The notes: a model not told the origin generated them from the sequence alone. A stretch of 64,000 bases of DNA from DASVEG01 sp035540495 (GCA_035540495.1 DATLGL010000048.1:1-64000), one strand, 5' to 3'; positions 49,870 to 58,868 are shown, counted from the first letter of the stretch. Numbers and translations: made by a program.

Positions 49870-51276
49870 CTAACCGATCGACCCTTCCATCTGGAGCTCG
49901 ATGAGACGGCTCCATTCCACCGCGTACTCCATCGGAAGTGTGCGCGTGACCGGCTCGATGAAGCCGTTGACGATCATGCCGACCGCCTGATCCTCCGACA
50001 GGCCGCGGCTCATCAGGTAGAAGAGCTGGTCTTCCGAGACCTTCGACACGGTGGCCTCGTGCTCGATGCGGGCGTCGCGCTCCTCGATCTCCTGGCGGGG
50101 ATAGGTGTCGGTGCGGCTGATGTCGTCGAGCAACAGGGCGTCGCAGCGGACGTGGCTGCGGGCGCCGTAGGCACCTTCCTCGACCTTGACCAGGCCGCGG
50201 TAGCTCGTGCGGCCGCCGTCCTTCGAGATCGACTTCGACACGATCGTCGAGGTGGTCTCCGGCGCGGCGTGGATCATCTTCGCGCCGGCGTCCTGGTGCT
50301 GACCCGGGCCCGCGTAGGCGACCGAGAGGACCTCGCCGGAGGCCTTCGGGCCGGCGAGCACCACCGACGGGTACTTCATCGTCAGGCGGCTGCCGATGTT
50401 GCCGTCGATCCATTCGACGTGGGCCTCGGCCTCGGCGCGAGCGCGCTTGGTGACGAGGTTGTAGACGTTCGGCGACCAGTTCTGGATCGTCGTGTAGGTG
50501 ATGCGCGCGCCCGGGAGGGCGACGAGCTCGACGACCGCCGAGTGCAGCGAGTCGCTCGAGTAGACGGGGGCCGAGCAGCCCTCGATGTAGTGCACCTTGG
50601 CGCCCTCGTCGGCGATGATCAGCGTCCGCTCGAACTGGCCCGCGTTCTCCGAGTTGATGCGGAAGTAGGCCTGCAGCGGCATCTCGCACTCGACGCCCGG
50701 CGGGACGTAGATGAACGAGCCGCCCGACCACACCGCGGAGTTCAGTGCGGCGAACTTGTTGTCACCCGGCGGGATGATCGTCCCGAAGAAGCGCTTCACG
50801 ACGTCCGGGTACTCGCGCACCGCGGTGTCCATGTCGGAGAAGAGGATCCCGCGCCGCTCGAGGTCTTCCCGGTTGCGGTGGTAGACGACCTCCGACTCGT
50901 ACTGCGCGGTGACTCCCGCGAGGTACTTCCGCTCCGCCTCCGGGATGCCGAGCTTCTCGTACGTCTGCTTCATCTGCTCGGGCAGTTCGTCCCACTCGTC
51001 GACCTGATGGTCGGTGGGCTTGATGTAGTAGAAGATGTCCTGGAAGTCGAGATCGGGCATGTTCGTGGCGAACCACGGCAGCATCGGCTTCCGCTCGAAG
51101 TGGCGCAGCGCCCGGATGCGGAAGTCGGTCATCCACTTCGGCTCGCCCTTCCACCACGAGATCTCGCGTACGACGTCTTCGTTCAGGCCCTTCTTGGGCT
51201 TGAAGACGTAATCGACCGCATCGCTCCAACCGAGCTTGTAGCGGCCGAGGTCGAGTCCACTGACGACGGTGGTCAT
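49870..51276 (-). CDS. sufB: Fe-S cluster assembly scaffold SufB
   Basis: 468 residues, the usual length. Family landmarks are DYVFKPKKGLNEDVVREISW, PLQAYFRINSENAGQFERTLIIADEGA, YIEGCSAPVYSSDSLHSAVVEL (containing the Cys associated with cluster assembly), TVSKVSEDQLFYLMSRGLSEDQAVGMIVNGFIEP and the C-terminal EYAVEWSRLIELQMEGS. It is the scaffold with SufC and SufD. Here it is separated from sufD by two genes and a divergent crotonase/PhzF pair. The 209-bp divergent region with the gene at 51486 has several inverted repeats that may be regulatory. Confidence 0.97.
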   Translation of the reverse strand: MTTVVSGLDLGRYKLGWSDAVDYVFKPKKGLNEDVVREISWWKGEPKWMTDFRIRALRHFERKPMLPWFATNMPDLDFQDIFYYIKPTDHQVDEWDELPEQMKQTYEKLGIPEAERKYLAGVTAQYESEVVYHRNREDLERRGILFSDMDTAVREYPDVVKRFFGTIIPPGDNKFAALNSAVWSGGSFIYVPPGVECEMPLQAYFRINSENAGQFERTLIIADEGAKVHYIEGCSAPVYSSDSLHSAVVELVALPGARITYTTIQNWSPNVYNLVTKRARAEAEAHVEWIDGNIGSRLTMKYPSVVLAGPKASGEVLSVAYAGPGQHQDAGAKMIHAAPETTSTIVSKSISKDGGRTSYRGLVKVEEGAYGARSHVRCDALLLDDISRTDTYPRQEIEERDARIEHEATVSKVSEDQLFYLMSRGLSEDQAVGMIVNGFIEPVTRTLPMEYAVEWSRLIELQMEGSIG

Positions 51277-51385
51277 GGGGGAACGCGCTCCTGAGGAGAA
51301 GGGGGGCGGGAATTTCTCCTACGTGGATAGTAACAATCCCTGCCTCCCCGAACTTCCCGATCGGGTCTACGGTGGGGGTCACACC

Positions 51386-51420
51386 GGGTCAGTCAGGGTG
51401 TGTCATTTGTCAACTGACCC
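51386..51420. promoter_or_regulatory. Inverted repeats in the sufB divergent promoter region
   Basis: GGGTCAGT (51386-51393) and ACTGACCC (51413-51420) pair across 19 nt. An overlapping GTCACACC...GGTGTGTC pair starts near 51379. On the minus strand, GGATTGTTACTATCC near 51321 also has inverted ends. Any of these could be a SufR-type binding site; none is assigned. Confidence 0.35.
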
Positions 51421-51485
51421 TGTGGAACATCACGACGCCTGCCGACGTTTCAAGCACTGTCCCCGGTGGGCACAAGGAGTTCACA

Positions 51486-51758
51486 ATGGCAACCGACGTC
51501 CGAGATCAGCTGGAGCAGTGGAGGGCCGAGACGGCCGACAAGCCGTTGCAGAGCGCCCAGCAGGTACAGGATCGCCTTCTCGACCTCTATCCGGTGCTCC
51601 GCGAGTTCCCGGTGAAGACGGAAGTCGAGAAGTGGCTGTCGCTGACGCGTGAGCGGTCGCTGTTCGAGGGCAAGGAGATCAACGAGCTCCTCGACGGCAT
51701 CGAGATGGAGCTGTCGCTCGGCACCCTCGAGAACGGTCTCGAGCCCGCCGCAACCTGA
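51486..51758 (+). CDS. Small helical hypothetical protein
   Basis: 90 residues with AAGGAG 7 nt before the ATG. The sequence is largely helical and acidic: DVRDQLEQWRAETADKPLQS, QQVQDRLLDLYPVLREFP, KTEVEKWLSLTRERSLF, EINELLDGIEMELSLG. No TM helix or Cys. No family recognised; it may be Acidimicrobiia-specific. It has its own terminator (51830-51855) and is divergent from the sufB operon, so it could share that operon's regulation. Confidence 0.75.
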   Translation: MATDVRDQLEQWRAETADKPLQSAQQVQDRLLDLYPVLREFPVKTEVEKWLSLTRERSLFEGKEINELLDGIEMELSLGTLENGLEPAAT

Positions 51759-51829
51759 CCGGTCGCCAACCAGGTTTGCGGGGCTCCCGGCGCCCCTACC
51801 GAGCGCCGAAGGCCCCGCAAGGGACGACA

Positions 51830-51855
51830 GAAGCCCCCGCCGAAGCGGGGGCTTC
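51830..51855. terminator. Bidirectional hairpin terminator
   Basis: GAAGCCCCCGC (51830-51840), CGAA loop, GCGGGGGCTTC (51845-51855): a perfect 11-bp stem. It lies 72 bp after the 90-residue gene and downstream of the ABC exporter genes on the other strand. Confidence 0.7.
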
Positions 51856-51990
51856 TCCGCGTCCGCGGCCCCTCCCGATGTGCTTCGGGCCCCGACCGCC
51901 TCACCCGTGAAGCGCCGGAGGCCCAAAGCGACCGGGCGCGGCCCGCCGCTCGCGGCTGGGGAGTCGGGAGACGGTGCCCGCGACGGACGC

Positions 51991-52060
51991 GAGGGAAGCG
52001 CCAGTGACGAGCAGTCATGTCCGAGTGGCAGCGAGCGCAGCGAGCAGAGCGAGGACCGAA
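51991..52060. repeat. Intergenic repeat, copy C
   Basis: GAGGGAAGCGCCAGTGACGA, then GGCAGCGAGCGCAGCGAGC. It shares the GCGCCAGYGACGAG core and GCGAGCGCAGCGAGC-type tail with copy D at 60931. Confidence 0.5.
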
Positions 52061-52129
52061 GGAAGAGTTCCGGGCGGTCCCGCTCTCCCCCCGAAGGGCG
52101 GGACCGGCCCGGAGGCAGTGGCCGGCTGG

Positions 52130-53968
52130 CTAGGAGCCGGCGGTGGTGGCGAGTCCGCCCGTCCACGAGGCGAACAGCGCGGCGTAGCGGCCGCCCTTGG
52201 CCACCAGCTCGTCGTGGGTGCCGAGCTCGAGGATGCCGCCCTGGTCGACCACCGCGACCCGGTCTGCCCGTTCGGCGGTGGTGAGGCGGTGCGCGATGAC
52301 GATCACGGTCCGACCCTCCATCAGGAGGTTGAGGGCGTGCTCGACGACGGTCTCGGTGCCCGGGTCGAGGTTCGAGGTCGCCTCGTCGAGGACGAGCACC
52401 TTCGGGTTTGCCAGCGCGGCACGGGCCAGCGAGACGAGCTGGCGCTCGCCGGCGGACAGGCGCGAGCCACGCTCCCGCACCTCGGTGTGGAGACCCTCGG
52501 GCAGCGCGGCGAACCGCTCGTAGACGCCGATGGTCTTCATCGCCTCGACGACTTCCTCGTCGGTGGCGTCGGCCCGGCCGATGCGCACGTTGTCGAGGAT
52601 GGTGCCGTAGAAGAGGTAGCCCTCCTGGGGCACCACGCACACCCGTTCGCGGAGCGAGTGGAACGTGCAGTCCTTCAGGTCGACGCCGCCGTAGGAGATC
52701 GTCCCGCTGGTGGGGTCGTAGAGGCGGGCCATCAGCTTCGCCAGTGTCGACTTGCCGGCGCCGGTCGGTCCGACGAGCGCGATGCGCTCGCCGAACTCGA
52801 CGTCGAGCGACACATCGCGGAGCACGAACGTGCGCCCGTCGTAGGCGAACGAGACGTCGTCGACGGTCAACGCCCCCGTCTCGGGCAGGTCGACCGCGCC
52901 CGGCCGTTCGGGCAGGTCGGTCTTGGTGTCGAGGAGGCCGAAGAGCTTGTGCAACGACGCGCCGGCCGACTGCAAGACGTTGAAGAGCTGCGACAGCTGC
53001 TGCACCGGCTCGAACAGGTAGCCGAGGTAGAGGATGAAGGCGACGACGGTGCCGACGGTGACCGACTCGTTGTGCACCATCATCCCGCCGATGCCGACGA
53101 CGGCAGCCGTCGTGCCGATGCCGGCCATCTCGATGACCGGGAAGTACCGGGCCGAGATCTTGGTGGCCGTGAGGTTGGCGTCGAGCTGAGCCCTGTTGTG
53201 GCGGCTGAACCGCTTGACCGTGTGGTCTTCCTGGGCGAACGCCTGGATGACGCGGACGCCGGCGATGCCCTCCTGCAGCGTCGACAGGGTCTGGCTGATC
53301 CGATCGCGCACGTCGAGGTACGCCCGGTTCGAGTCCTTCCGGAACTTCACCGAGGCGAGGATCACGATCGGGAGCGCCACGAGGCACACCAGGGCGAGGA
53401 GCGGCGACATCGACAGGAGCAGGAAGATGGCCAGCACGAGCAGGAGGCCGTTGGTGATGAACATCACGAGCCCCTGCTGCACGAGTTCCTGCAGCGAGTC
53501 GATGTCGGAGGTCATGCGGGCGACGAGCTTCCCGGTGAGCTCCTTGTCGTAGAAGCTCTGCGACATCCGGAGGAGGTGGTCGAACACCCGCACCCGGAGG
53601 TCGCGGAGGAACGACTCGCCCACCCGCGTGACGAGCAGGATCTGCGTCCGGGCGAGCACGACCGACGCGAACGCGACCGCGAGGTACAGGCCGACGGCGC
53701 GATGGAGCGCTCCCCCATCCGCGGCCTCGATGCCGTTGTCGCCGCCGAGACCCTTGTCGATGCCGTAGCGGACGAGGTACGGGCCGGCGAGCGTGGCCAC
53801 GGTGAAGGCGACCATCGCGAACGACGCGACCACGACCTGGCGGCGGTACGGCCGCAGCATCCGTAGCGCGCGTCGGATGACCCCGAGCGCCTCGTCGGCC
53901 GAGAGCTTCTCGTCCTCCTCCATCGCGCCGATGCGGCCCCAGGGGCCGCCGCCTCCGCCGCCCCTCAT
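52130..53968 (-). CDS. ABC exporter half-transporter (consensus catalytic-site subunit)
   Basis: 612 residues: six TM helices (about 40-330) and an NBD with Walker A GPTGAGKS (400-407), Q-loop PQEGYLF, an atypical signature RLSAGERQ, Walker B LVLDEATS with catalytic Glu529, and H-loop AHR. The signature is LSAGE instead of LSGGQ. It overlaps the upstream half-transporter by 4 nt (ATGA). The pair has the asymmetry of heterodimeric exporters such as TM287/288, LmrCD: this subunit supplies the good Walker B and the poor signature. It probably exports drugs or lipids. Confidence 0.92.
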   Translation of the reverse strand: MRGGGGGGPWGRIGAMEEDEKLSADEALGVIRRALRMLRPYRRQVVVASFAMVAFTVATLAGPYLVRYGIDKGLGGDNGIEAADGGALHRAVGLYLAVAFASVVLARTQILLVTRVGESFLRDLRVRVFDHLLRMSQSFYDKELTGKLVARMTSDIDSLQELVQQGLVMFITNGLLLVLAIFLLLSMSPLLALVCLVALPIVILASVKFRKDSNRAYLDVRDRISQTLSTLQEGIAGVRVIQAFAQEDHTVKRFSRHNRAQLDANLTATKISARYFPVIEMAGIGTTAAVVGIGGMMVHNESVTVGTVVAFILYLGYLFEPVQQLSQLFNVLQSAGASLHKLFGLLDTKTDLPERPGAVDLPETGALTVDDVSFAYDGRTFVLRDVSLDVEFGERIALVGPTGAGKSTLAKLMARLYDPTSGTISYGGVDLKDCTFHSLRERVCVVPQEGYLFYGTILDNVRIGRADATDEEVVEAMKTIGVYERFAALPEGLHTEVRERGSRLSAGERQLVSLARAALANPKVLVLDEATSNLDPGTETVVEHALNLLMEGRTVIVIAHRLTTAERADRVAVVDQGGILELGTHDELVAKGGRYAALFASWTGGLATTAGS

Positions 53969-55827
53969 GCCGACACCACCGCATCGTCGGCGTCGGCGTC
54001 TTCGCCGGCACCTTCGGCCTCCTTGCGAGCCTTCTCGGCCTCGTACGCGGCCTGCTGAGCGAGCACCTCGCGATACCGGGGCTCGGTCTGGAGGAGTCCT
54101 TCGTGGGTGCCCTCGGCGACGACTCGTCCACCGTCGAGCAGGACGACCCGGTCGGCGAGCGCGATCGTGGCCGGGCGGTGCGCGATGACGACCGTCGTCC
54201 GGTTGCGCATGACCTCCGCCAGCGCCTCGCGGATCTCGTGCTCCTTGGTCGGGTCGACCGACGACGTCGCGTCATCGAGGATCAGCACACGGGGATCGGC
54301 CAGGATCGCCCGGGCGAGGGCGACGCGCTGACGCTGGCCACCGGACAGGGAAAAGCCCCGTTCGCCGATCATCGTGTCGTAGCCGTCCTCGAACGAGGTG
54401 ATGAAGTCGTGGGCGCCGGCGAGACGAGCGGCCCGCTCGACCTTCTCCTGCGACGCCTGGGGATCAGCGAACGCGATGTTGTTGCGGATCGTGTCGCTGA
54501 ACAGGAACGTGTCTTCGAAGACGATGCCGACGGCCTGGCGGAGGTCGCGGACCTTCATGTCGCGGATGTCGGTGCCGTCGAGCATGATCCGTCCGCCGTC
54601 GATGTCGTAGAAGCGAGGGATCAGGCGGGCGACGGTCGTCTTGCCCGAGCCCGTGGCACCGACGATGGCAACGGATTCGCCCGGCTTCACGTGCATCGAG
54701 AACCCGTTGAGCACCGGCCGGCCCTCGATGTAGCCGAAGTGGACGTCGTCGAAAACCAGGTCGCCGCCGCCGGTCGGCAGCTCCACGGCCTTGGTGCGGT
54801 CGACGATCGCCGGGTCGGTCGCGAGGATCTCGTCGATGCGCTGGGCCGCGGCGACAGCCCGCTGCGCCTGGGCCACGAGCATGCCGGTCATCCGCAGCGG
54901 CGGGATCAGCATGACGACGTAGACGTTGAAGGCCGTCAGCTCACCGAGCGAGAGCGAGCCGTTGAGCACCTGGTTGCCGCCATACCAGAGGACGGCGACG
55001 AGGCCGAGGGTCGGCAGGAAGTCGAGGATCGGGTTGAACCGAGCGCGGATGCGGGCCAGCACCAGCGCCCGCTCGAGAGCGCGCTGACCCTGCTGGCCGA
55101 GGCGTTCGGCCTGCACCTGCTCGGCGCCGAAGCCCTTCACGACCCGGATGCCGGTGATCGTCTCCTCGACGACCGTGGCGAGACCGGCGAGCTCCGCCTG
55201 CATGGCGAGCGAAGCCGGGTGCACCTGCTGGCCGAAGCGCTTGGCGAAGACGTTGATGAGGGGCAGCGCGCACAGAGCGAGCGCAGCGAGGCCCGGGTTG
55301 ATCGAGAAGAGGATGATGGTGATCGCGACCATCGTCACGACGTTCGAGATCGTGATCGGGATCATCACGAGGAACTGCTGCGCCTGCTGCACGTCGGTGG
55401 CCGAGCGGGCCATCAGATGACCGGTCTGGGCCTGGTCGTGGAAGGCGAAGTGCAGCCGCTGCAGGTGGGCGAAGAGGCGCTGACGGAGCTCGGTCTCTGC
55501 CCGCCAGGCGATGCCGAAGGCGTTGTAGCGGCGGAAGCCCATGCAGATGGCGGAGATCACGCCGAGGATCAGCATGATCACGACATAGCGAGCGAGGGCG
55601 CCCTCTTCCTTGTCGACGATGCCGCGGTCGATCGCGAGGCGGGTCACCGACGGGACCGCGACCTTCGCGAGCGTCCAGGCGAGGCCGGCGAGCACGCCCA
55701 GCGCCACGCTCTTTCGCTGCGGACGCACCATCTCGCCGAGCAGGCGCCACCCCGCACGGTTGTTCAACGAGGTCGTGTCGGAGGCCGCCTCGGGAGGTTC
55801 GTCGGTACTTCGATCGTCGGGGGGCAT
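53965..55827 (-). CDS. ABC exporter half-transporter (degenerate Walker-B subunit)
   Basis: 620 residues: six TM helices, then NBD with Walker A GATGSGKT, Q-loop FEDTFLF, canonical signature FSLSGGQRQR, Walker B LILDDATSSVD and H-loop IAHRP. The catalytic Glu of Walker B is Asp here, so one ATP site of the heterodimer would be slow or inactive. The C-terminal 40 residues are acidic and Ala-rich (GAGEDADADDAVVSA). A TAGACT box 8 nt upstream of the ATG and a TTGACCG-CGGTCAA palindrome just before it suggest TetR control of the two-gene operon. Confidence 0.92.
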   Translation of the reverse strand: MPPDDRSTDEPPEAASDTTSLNNRAGWRLLGEMVRPQRKSVALGVLAGLAWTLAKVAVPSVTRLAIDRGIVDKEEGALARYVVIMLILGVISAICMGFRRYNAFGIAWRAETELRQRLFAHLQRLHFAFHDQAQTGHLMARSATDVQQAQQFLVMIPITISNVVTMVAITIILFSINPGLAALALCALPLINVFAKRFGQQVHPASLAMQAELAGLATVVEETITGIRVVKGFGAEQVQAERLGQQGQRALERALVLARIRARFNPILDFLPTLGLVAVLWYGGNQVLNGSLSLGELTAFNVYVVMLIPPLRMTGMLVAQAQRAVAAAQRIDEILATDPAIVDRTKAVELPTGGGDLVFDDVHFGYIEGRPVLNGFSMHVKPGESVAIVGATGSGKTTVARLIPRFYDIDGGRIMLDGTDIRDMKVRDLRQAVGIVFEDTFLFSDTIRNNIAFADPQASQEKVERAARLAGAHDFITSFEDGYDTMIGERGFSLSGGQRQRVALARAILADPRVLILDDATSSVDPTKEHEIREALAEVMRNRTTVVIAHRPATIALADRVVLLDGGRVVAEGTHEGLLQTEPRYREVLAQQAAYEAEKARKEAEGAGEDADADDAVVSA

Positions 55828-55835
55828 GAGTGGGA

Positions 55836-55841
55836 AGTCTA
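55836..55841 (-). promoter_or_regulatory. Candidate -10 box (TAGACT) for the ABC exporter operon
   Basis: On the minus strand TAGACT lies 8 nt before the ATG at 55827 and next to the operator at 55843-55858. Confidence 0.45.
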
Positions 55842-55842
55842 C

Positions 55843-55858
55843 TTGACCGTCCGGTCAA
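55843..55858. promoter_or_regulatory. TTGACCG-CGGTCAA palindrome, probable TetR-type operator
   Basis: TTGACCGTCCGGTCAA is a 16-bp inverted repeat (7-bp arms, TC centre) directly upstream of the candidate -10 box of the exporter operon. Such GACCG/CGGTC palindromes are common TetR targets. The regulator is not adjacent; the TetR gene at 2667 has a different predicted site. Confidence 0.6.
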
Positions 55859-55948
55859 TGTTCGACTCTCGAACAGTTAGAGGTACGTCGATGTCTCGGT
55901 TCTACAGCCCGGGGTTGTGGGTGCCGACGTAGTGGCGGAGGAGGGCAG

Positions 55949-58315
55949 ATGCGGCTGCAGCAGCTGGCGCTACGCGTCGACGACGAACCCACACGGCTCC
56001 GCTTCCACGAGCGGCTCACGGTCATCACCGGCATCGGCACCGCCGACCGCCAAGGCCTGGTCGAGGTGCTGCTCGGCACCCTCGCGGGTGAGGCCACCGT
56101 GTCGAGCGAGCTCGCCTACGTCGAACGGACCGGGCAGCGGGTGACGGTCGACCAGACCGCAGAGGGCACCTTCCACGTGTTCCACGACGACGGCACGGCG
56201 ACCGTGCCCCCCGACGTCCTCCTCGGGCTGTCAGTGCGTGAGCTGTTCGACGTGATGTACGTCGATGCCCGCCAGCTCGGCATCCTCAACCAGGGTCCCG
56301 GCGAGCCGAAGGAGCTGACGGAGGCTCGCACCGCCCTCGCCGCGCTCACCGACCAGCTCGAAGCGGCCACCGTGGCCAAGGACGCCGCCGAGGCACTGCG
56401 CCTCGAGCTGCTCAGCATCGACGAGGAGATCCGCCAGATCGAGACGGGCCGTCCGCGCAGGCGCTACGCGAAGCTCGTCCTCAGCCTCGAGGCGCTGCGC
56501 ACCGAGCGGACGGCCCTGATGGCGACCGCGCAGGAGGCGGAACGCGACCGCGTGGCAGCCGCGCACCTCGCACTGCTCCGCCCGCTCGTCGCTCGCTGGC
56601 GCACCGCGCAGCGGCGGCTCTCCGACGCCCAGCGGGCGTTCGGTGACCGCGTTCGGCTCGACCCCCACACCCTCGCCGGGGCACTCACCATCCCCGATCG
56701 CGTGCCACCGAACCTCGATTCGCTCGTCGACGAGCTGGCCGCGGCGGAGGCCATCCGTGCGACGGTGTCGGCGAAGTTGGCCGGGATGATGGCGACGCAC
56801 CTCGAGAGCCCGTCGCACCCCGACGTGGCCCGCCTAGCTCGCGCGGACCAGGACCGGCTCTGGTACCTGGCGGAGAAGGCGGTCGAGACGGCGCAGCGCC
56901 TCGAGCAGGAGTCGCTGCGCCTCGGCGGGCTCACTCCCGATGGCGAGTCGCTCCCGCTCGTCGTGGAGATCGAGAACGCGCACGGCGCGGTCGAGATGGC
57001 CCAGGAGGTCGTCGAGCGGCGCAAGGGCGTGGGCGTGGTCGCGGCCGGCGGTGCCGCCGCGCTCGGCGCGGTCGCGATCCCGTTCGCCCCGCTCGTCGCG
57101 CCGATCGCTCTGGCTGGTTCGGCCGCTGCCGCGTACTGGGCCGTGCTCGCGCCGCGCCAGCAGCTGGCCGAGGCCCAGGACTGGGAGACCGACGCGCTGA
57201 TCCGCGCCGGCGTGCCGTCGTACCTCACGTTCCACCTCCGGCGCATGGAGGCGATGCAGGACCCGAGCCTGCGCGTCGCGCTCGAGCGGGCAGCGCGCGA
57301 GCACCGCAAGGTGATGCATGCCTGGCGGGTGCTGGCCGGTGACATCGCTCCCCAGGAGGCGCTGAAGCTCGAGGACGAGGTGCGCGCGTACGCGGCGTCG
57401 GTGAACGCGCTGGATGGTCTCGGCGACGACGTGAACGACACCCGCCGCCGCCTCGTCGAGGAGATCGAACCTGCGGTCGAAGCCGCTCGCGATCGTCTGC
57501 TCGACGAGTGCCGCCCGTTCGGCATCGAGCACCCGACCCTGGCCGCCGACCTCGTCCGCCAGTTGGCGGAGGTCGCGCGGGTGGCGCGCCTCCAGCAGAC
57601 GCTCGAGGAAGCCGAGGACGAGGAGGCTTCGGCTCGCCGTGGCGTCGAGGAACCTCTGGTACAGATGGGCCTCGGCGACGGCGACCTCGCCTCCCGCGTC
57701 GCCGTCTTCGAACACGGCGCATCGGGCGCCGAGGAACGCGTCCGCTATCGAGAGGCGAACCGGCCCCTGAGCGACGTCGAGCGCGAGATCGAGCGCAGCG
57801 AGGCGCTCGTCCGATCGGAGTGGAAGCCGGAGTACGGATCGACGTTCTCCGCAGCAGACGCACGCGAGCCCGATCCCGAGGCGTTGCAGTCACGCCGCGA
57901 CATGACGGCGATGGCGTACCACACGGCCACCCGGCTGGTTCCGGACGTCGAGCGCATCGCCGACCGCCGCGCCGCGCTCGAGCGGCGGGTCGCGGCGCTC
58001 GAGGCGCAGCACGGTGAGGCCGCCACGCCGACGAAGGCGAAGATGGTCGAGATCGAACGGGAGCTGCAGCACCGGCTCGCTCGCCTGCGCCACTGCGGCC
58101 GTTCTGGCGAGCCCCTCCCCTTGCTGATGGACGAGTGCTTCGTGCACCTGCGCCCGGACGTGAAGTGGGCGATGCTCGACCTGGTCGACCGCCTCTCGGG
58201 CCACGCGCAGGTCGTCTACATGACCGATGACGCCGACGTGGCCGTGTGGGCGCGCCGCCGTGCCGCAGCAGGCACCGTCACCTTCCTCGACCCGTTGAAG
58301 CAGCCGGTGGGCTGA
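55949..58315 (+). CDS. SMC/YhaN-like coiled-coil membrane protein with degenerate ATPase head
   Basis: 788 residues with GGAGGAGGG before the ATG. Residues 1-40 look like the N-terminal head of RecF/SMC/YhaN ATPases (MRLQQLALRV, RFHERLTVITGIG), but the P-loop GK(S/T) is DRQ (residues 33-35). Long charged helical stretches (about 110-355 and 420-690) are coiled-coil-like, and between them lies a hydrophobic pair (VGVVAAGGAAALGAVAIPF...LAGSAAAAYWAVL, about 360-400). The C-terminal head has LPLLMDECFVHL with Asp728-Glu729 at Walker B, and VVYMTDDADV as a D-loop/H-loop-like region. I infer a membrane-tethered, probably non-hydrolysing relative of SMC-type ATPases; its function is unknown. Confidence 0.7.
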   Translation: MRLQQLALRVDDEPTRLRFHERLTVITGIGTADRQGLVEVLLGTLAGEATVSSELAYVERTGQRVTVDQTAEGTFHVFHDDGTATVPPDVLLGLSVRELFDVMYVDARQLGILNQGPGEPKELTEARTALAALTDQLEAATVAKDAAEALRLELLSIDEEIRQIETGRPRRRYAKLVLSLEALRTERTALMATAQEAERDRVAAAHLALLRPLVARWRTAQRRLSDAQRAFGDRVRLDPHTLAGALTIPDRVPPNLDSLVDELAAAEAIRATVSAKLAGMMATHLESPSHPDVARLARADQDRLWYLAEKAVETAQRLEQESLRLGGLTPDGESLPLVVEIENAHGAVEMAQEVVERRKGVGVVAAGGAAALGAVAIPFAPLVAPIALAGSAAAAYWAVLAPRQQLAEAQDWETDALIRAGVPSYLTFHLRRMEAMQDPSLRVALERAAREHRKVMHAWRVLAGDIAPQEALKLEDEVRAYAASVNALDGLGDDVNDTRRRLVEEIEPAVEAARDRLLDECRPFGIEHPTLAADLVRQLAEVARVARLQQTLEEAEDEEASARRGVEEPLVQMGLGDGDLASRVAVFEHGASGAEERVRYREANRPLSDVEREIERSEALVRSEWKPEYGSTFSAADAREPDPEALQSRRDMTAMAYHTATRLVPDVERIADRRAALERRVAALEAQHGEAATPTKAKMVEIERELQHRLARLRHCGRSGEPLPLLMDECFVHLRPDVKWAMLDLVDRLSGHAQVVYMTDDADVAVWARRRAAAGTVTFLDPLKQPVG

Positions 58316-58329
58316 TCGGGGTCAACGGC

Positions 58330-58848
58330 TCAGTCCAGGCGCCTCAGCTCCGCCTTGTAGCGCTTCGCGTTCTGGACGTAGCCGGCCACCGCCATCCGGA
58401 ACGAGCCCTCACGGACGGCGCCCTCTCGCAGCTTCGCGGGGATACCGAGCGCCATCGCGTGGGACGGCACCTCCATGTCGTTCGGCACGACCGCGTTCGC
58501 GCCGACGAGCGCGTGCGAGCGCACGATCGCGCGGTGGAGGACGACGGACCCTGAGCCGACGAGCGCGTGGGGCTCGATGGTGCAGCCCTCGAGATGGACG
58601 ATGTGGCCCACGACGCAGTCGCTACCGACGATCGTGGCCAGCTCCGCCGTCGCGTGGACGACGGATCCGTCCTGGATGGAGGTCCGGGCGCCGATCTCGA
58701 TGTGGCCGTAGTCGCCGCGAAGGACGGCGTTCGGCCAGATCGAGGTCTCCTCCTCGATGACGACGTCGCCGATCACGACGGCGTCCGGGTGCACGAACGC
58801 AGCCGGATCGATCTTCGGAACGCGGTCGCCCAATGCGTAGATCGCCAT
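58330..58848 (-). CDS. Gamma-class carbonic anhydrase-like protein
   Basis: 172 residues from the ATG at 58848. Left-handed beta-helix hexapeptides (ADAVVIGDVVIEEETSIWPNAVLRGDYGHIEIG and so on). Zinc His residues lie in SVVHATAEL and VGHIVHLEGC, and a C-terminal helix caps the coil. It may hydrate CO2 or be a noncatalytic relative; the proton-shuttle Glu loop of Cam is not evident. Its start is 28 bp from the divergent peptidase gene, with the two -10 boxes (TAGCGT and TACCGT) overlapping. Confidence 0.9.
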   Translation of the reverse strand: MAIYALGDRVPKIDPAAFVHPDAVVIGDVVIEEETSIWPNAVLRGDYGHIEIGARTSIQDGSVVHATAELATIVGSDCVVGHIVHLEGCTIEPHALVGSGSVVLHRAIVRSHALVGANAVVPNDMEVPSHAMALGIPAKLREGAVREGSFRMAVAGYVQNAKRYKAELRRLD

Positions 58849-58858
58849 AACGGGCGGG

Positions 58859-58868
58859 ACGCTACCGT
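58859..58868. promoter_or_regulatory. Overlapping divergent -10 boxes
   Basis: ACGCTACCGT: TACCGT (58863-58868) reads toward the peptidase (8 nt before ATG 58877) and TAGCGT (58864-58859, minus strand) toward the carbonic anhydrase (10 nt before ATG 58848). The two promoters cannot be occupied at once. Confidence 0.5.

Larger units (their letters stand above)
51759..52129. other. Intergenic region with terminator and repeat, no gene seen
   Basis: These 371 bases hold the terminator at 51830-51855 and repeat copy C at 51991-52060. Further short GC-rich hairpins (for example around 51890-51960) are present. I see no protein-coding or tRNA gene. Confidence 0.6.

Noticed and set aside
54103..55932. 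A 609-codon plus-strand open frame across the ABC exporter genes
   Set aside because: It is the complement of the clear NBD and TM domains of the 620-residue transporter; Asp/Arg/His-rich composition shows a shadow frame.
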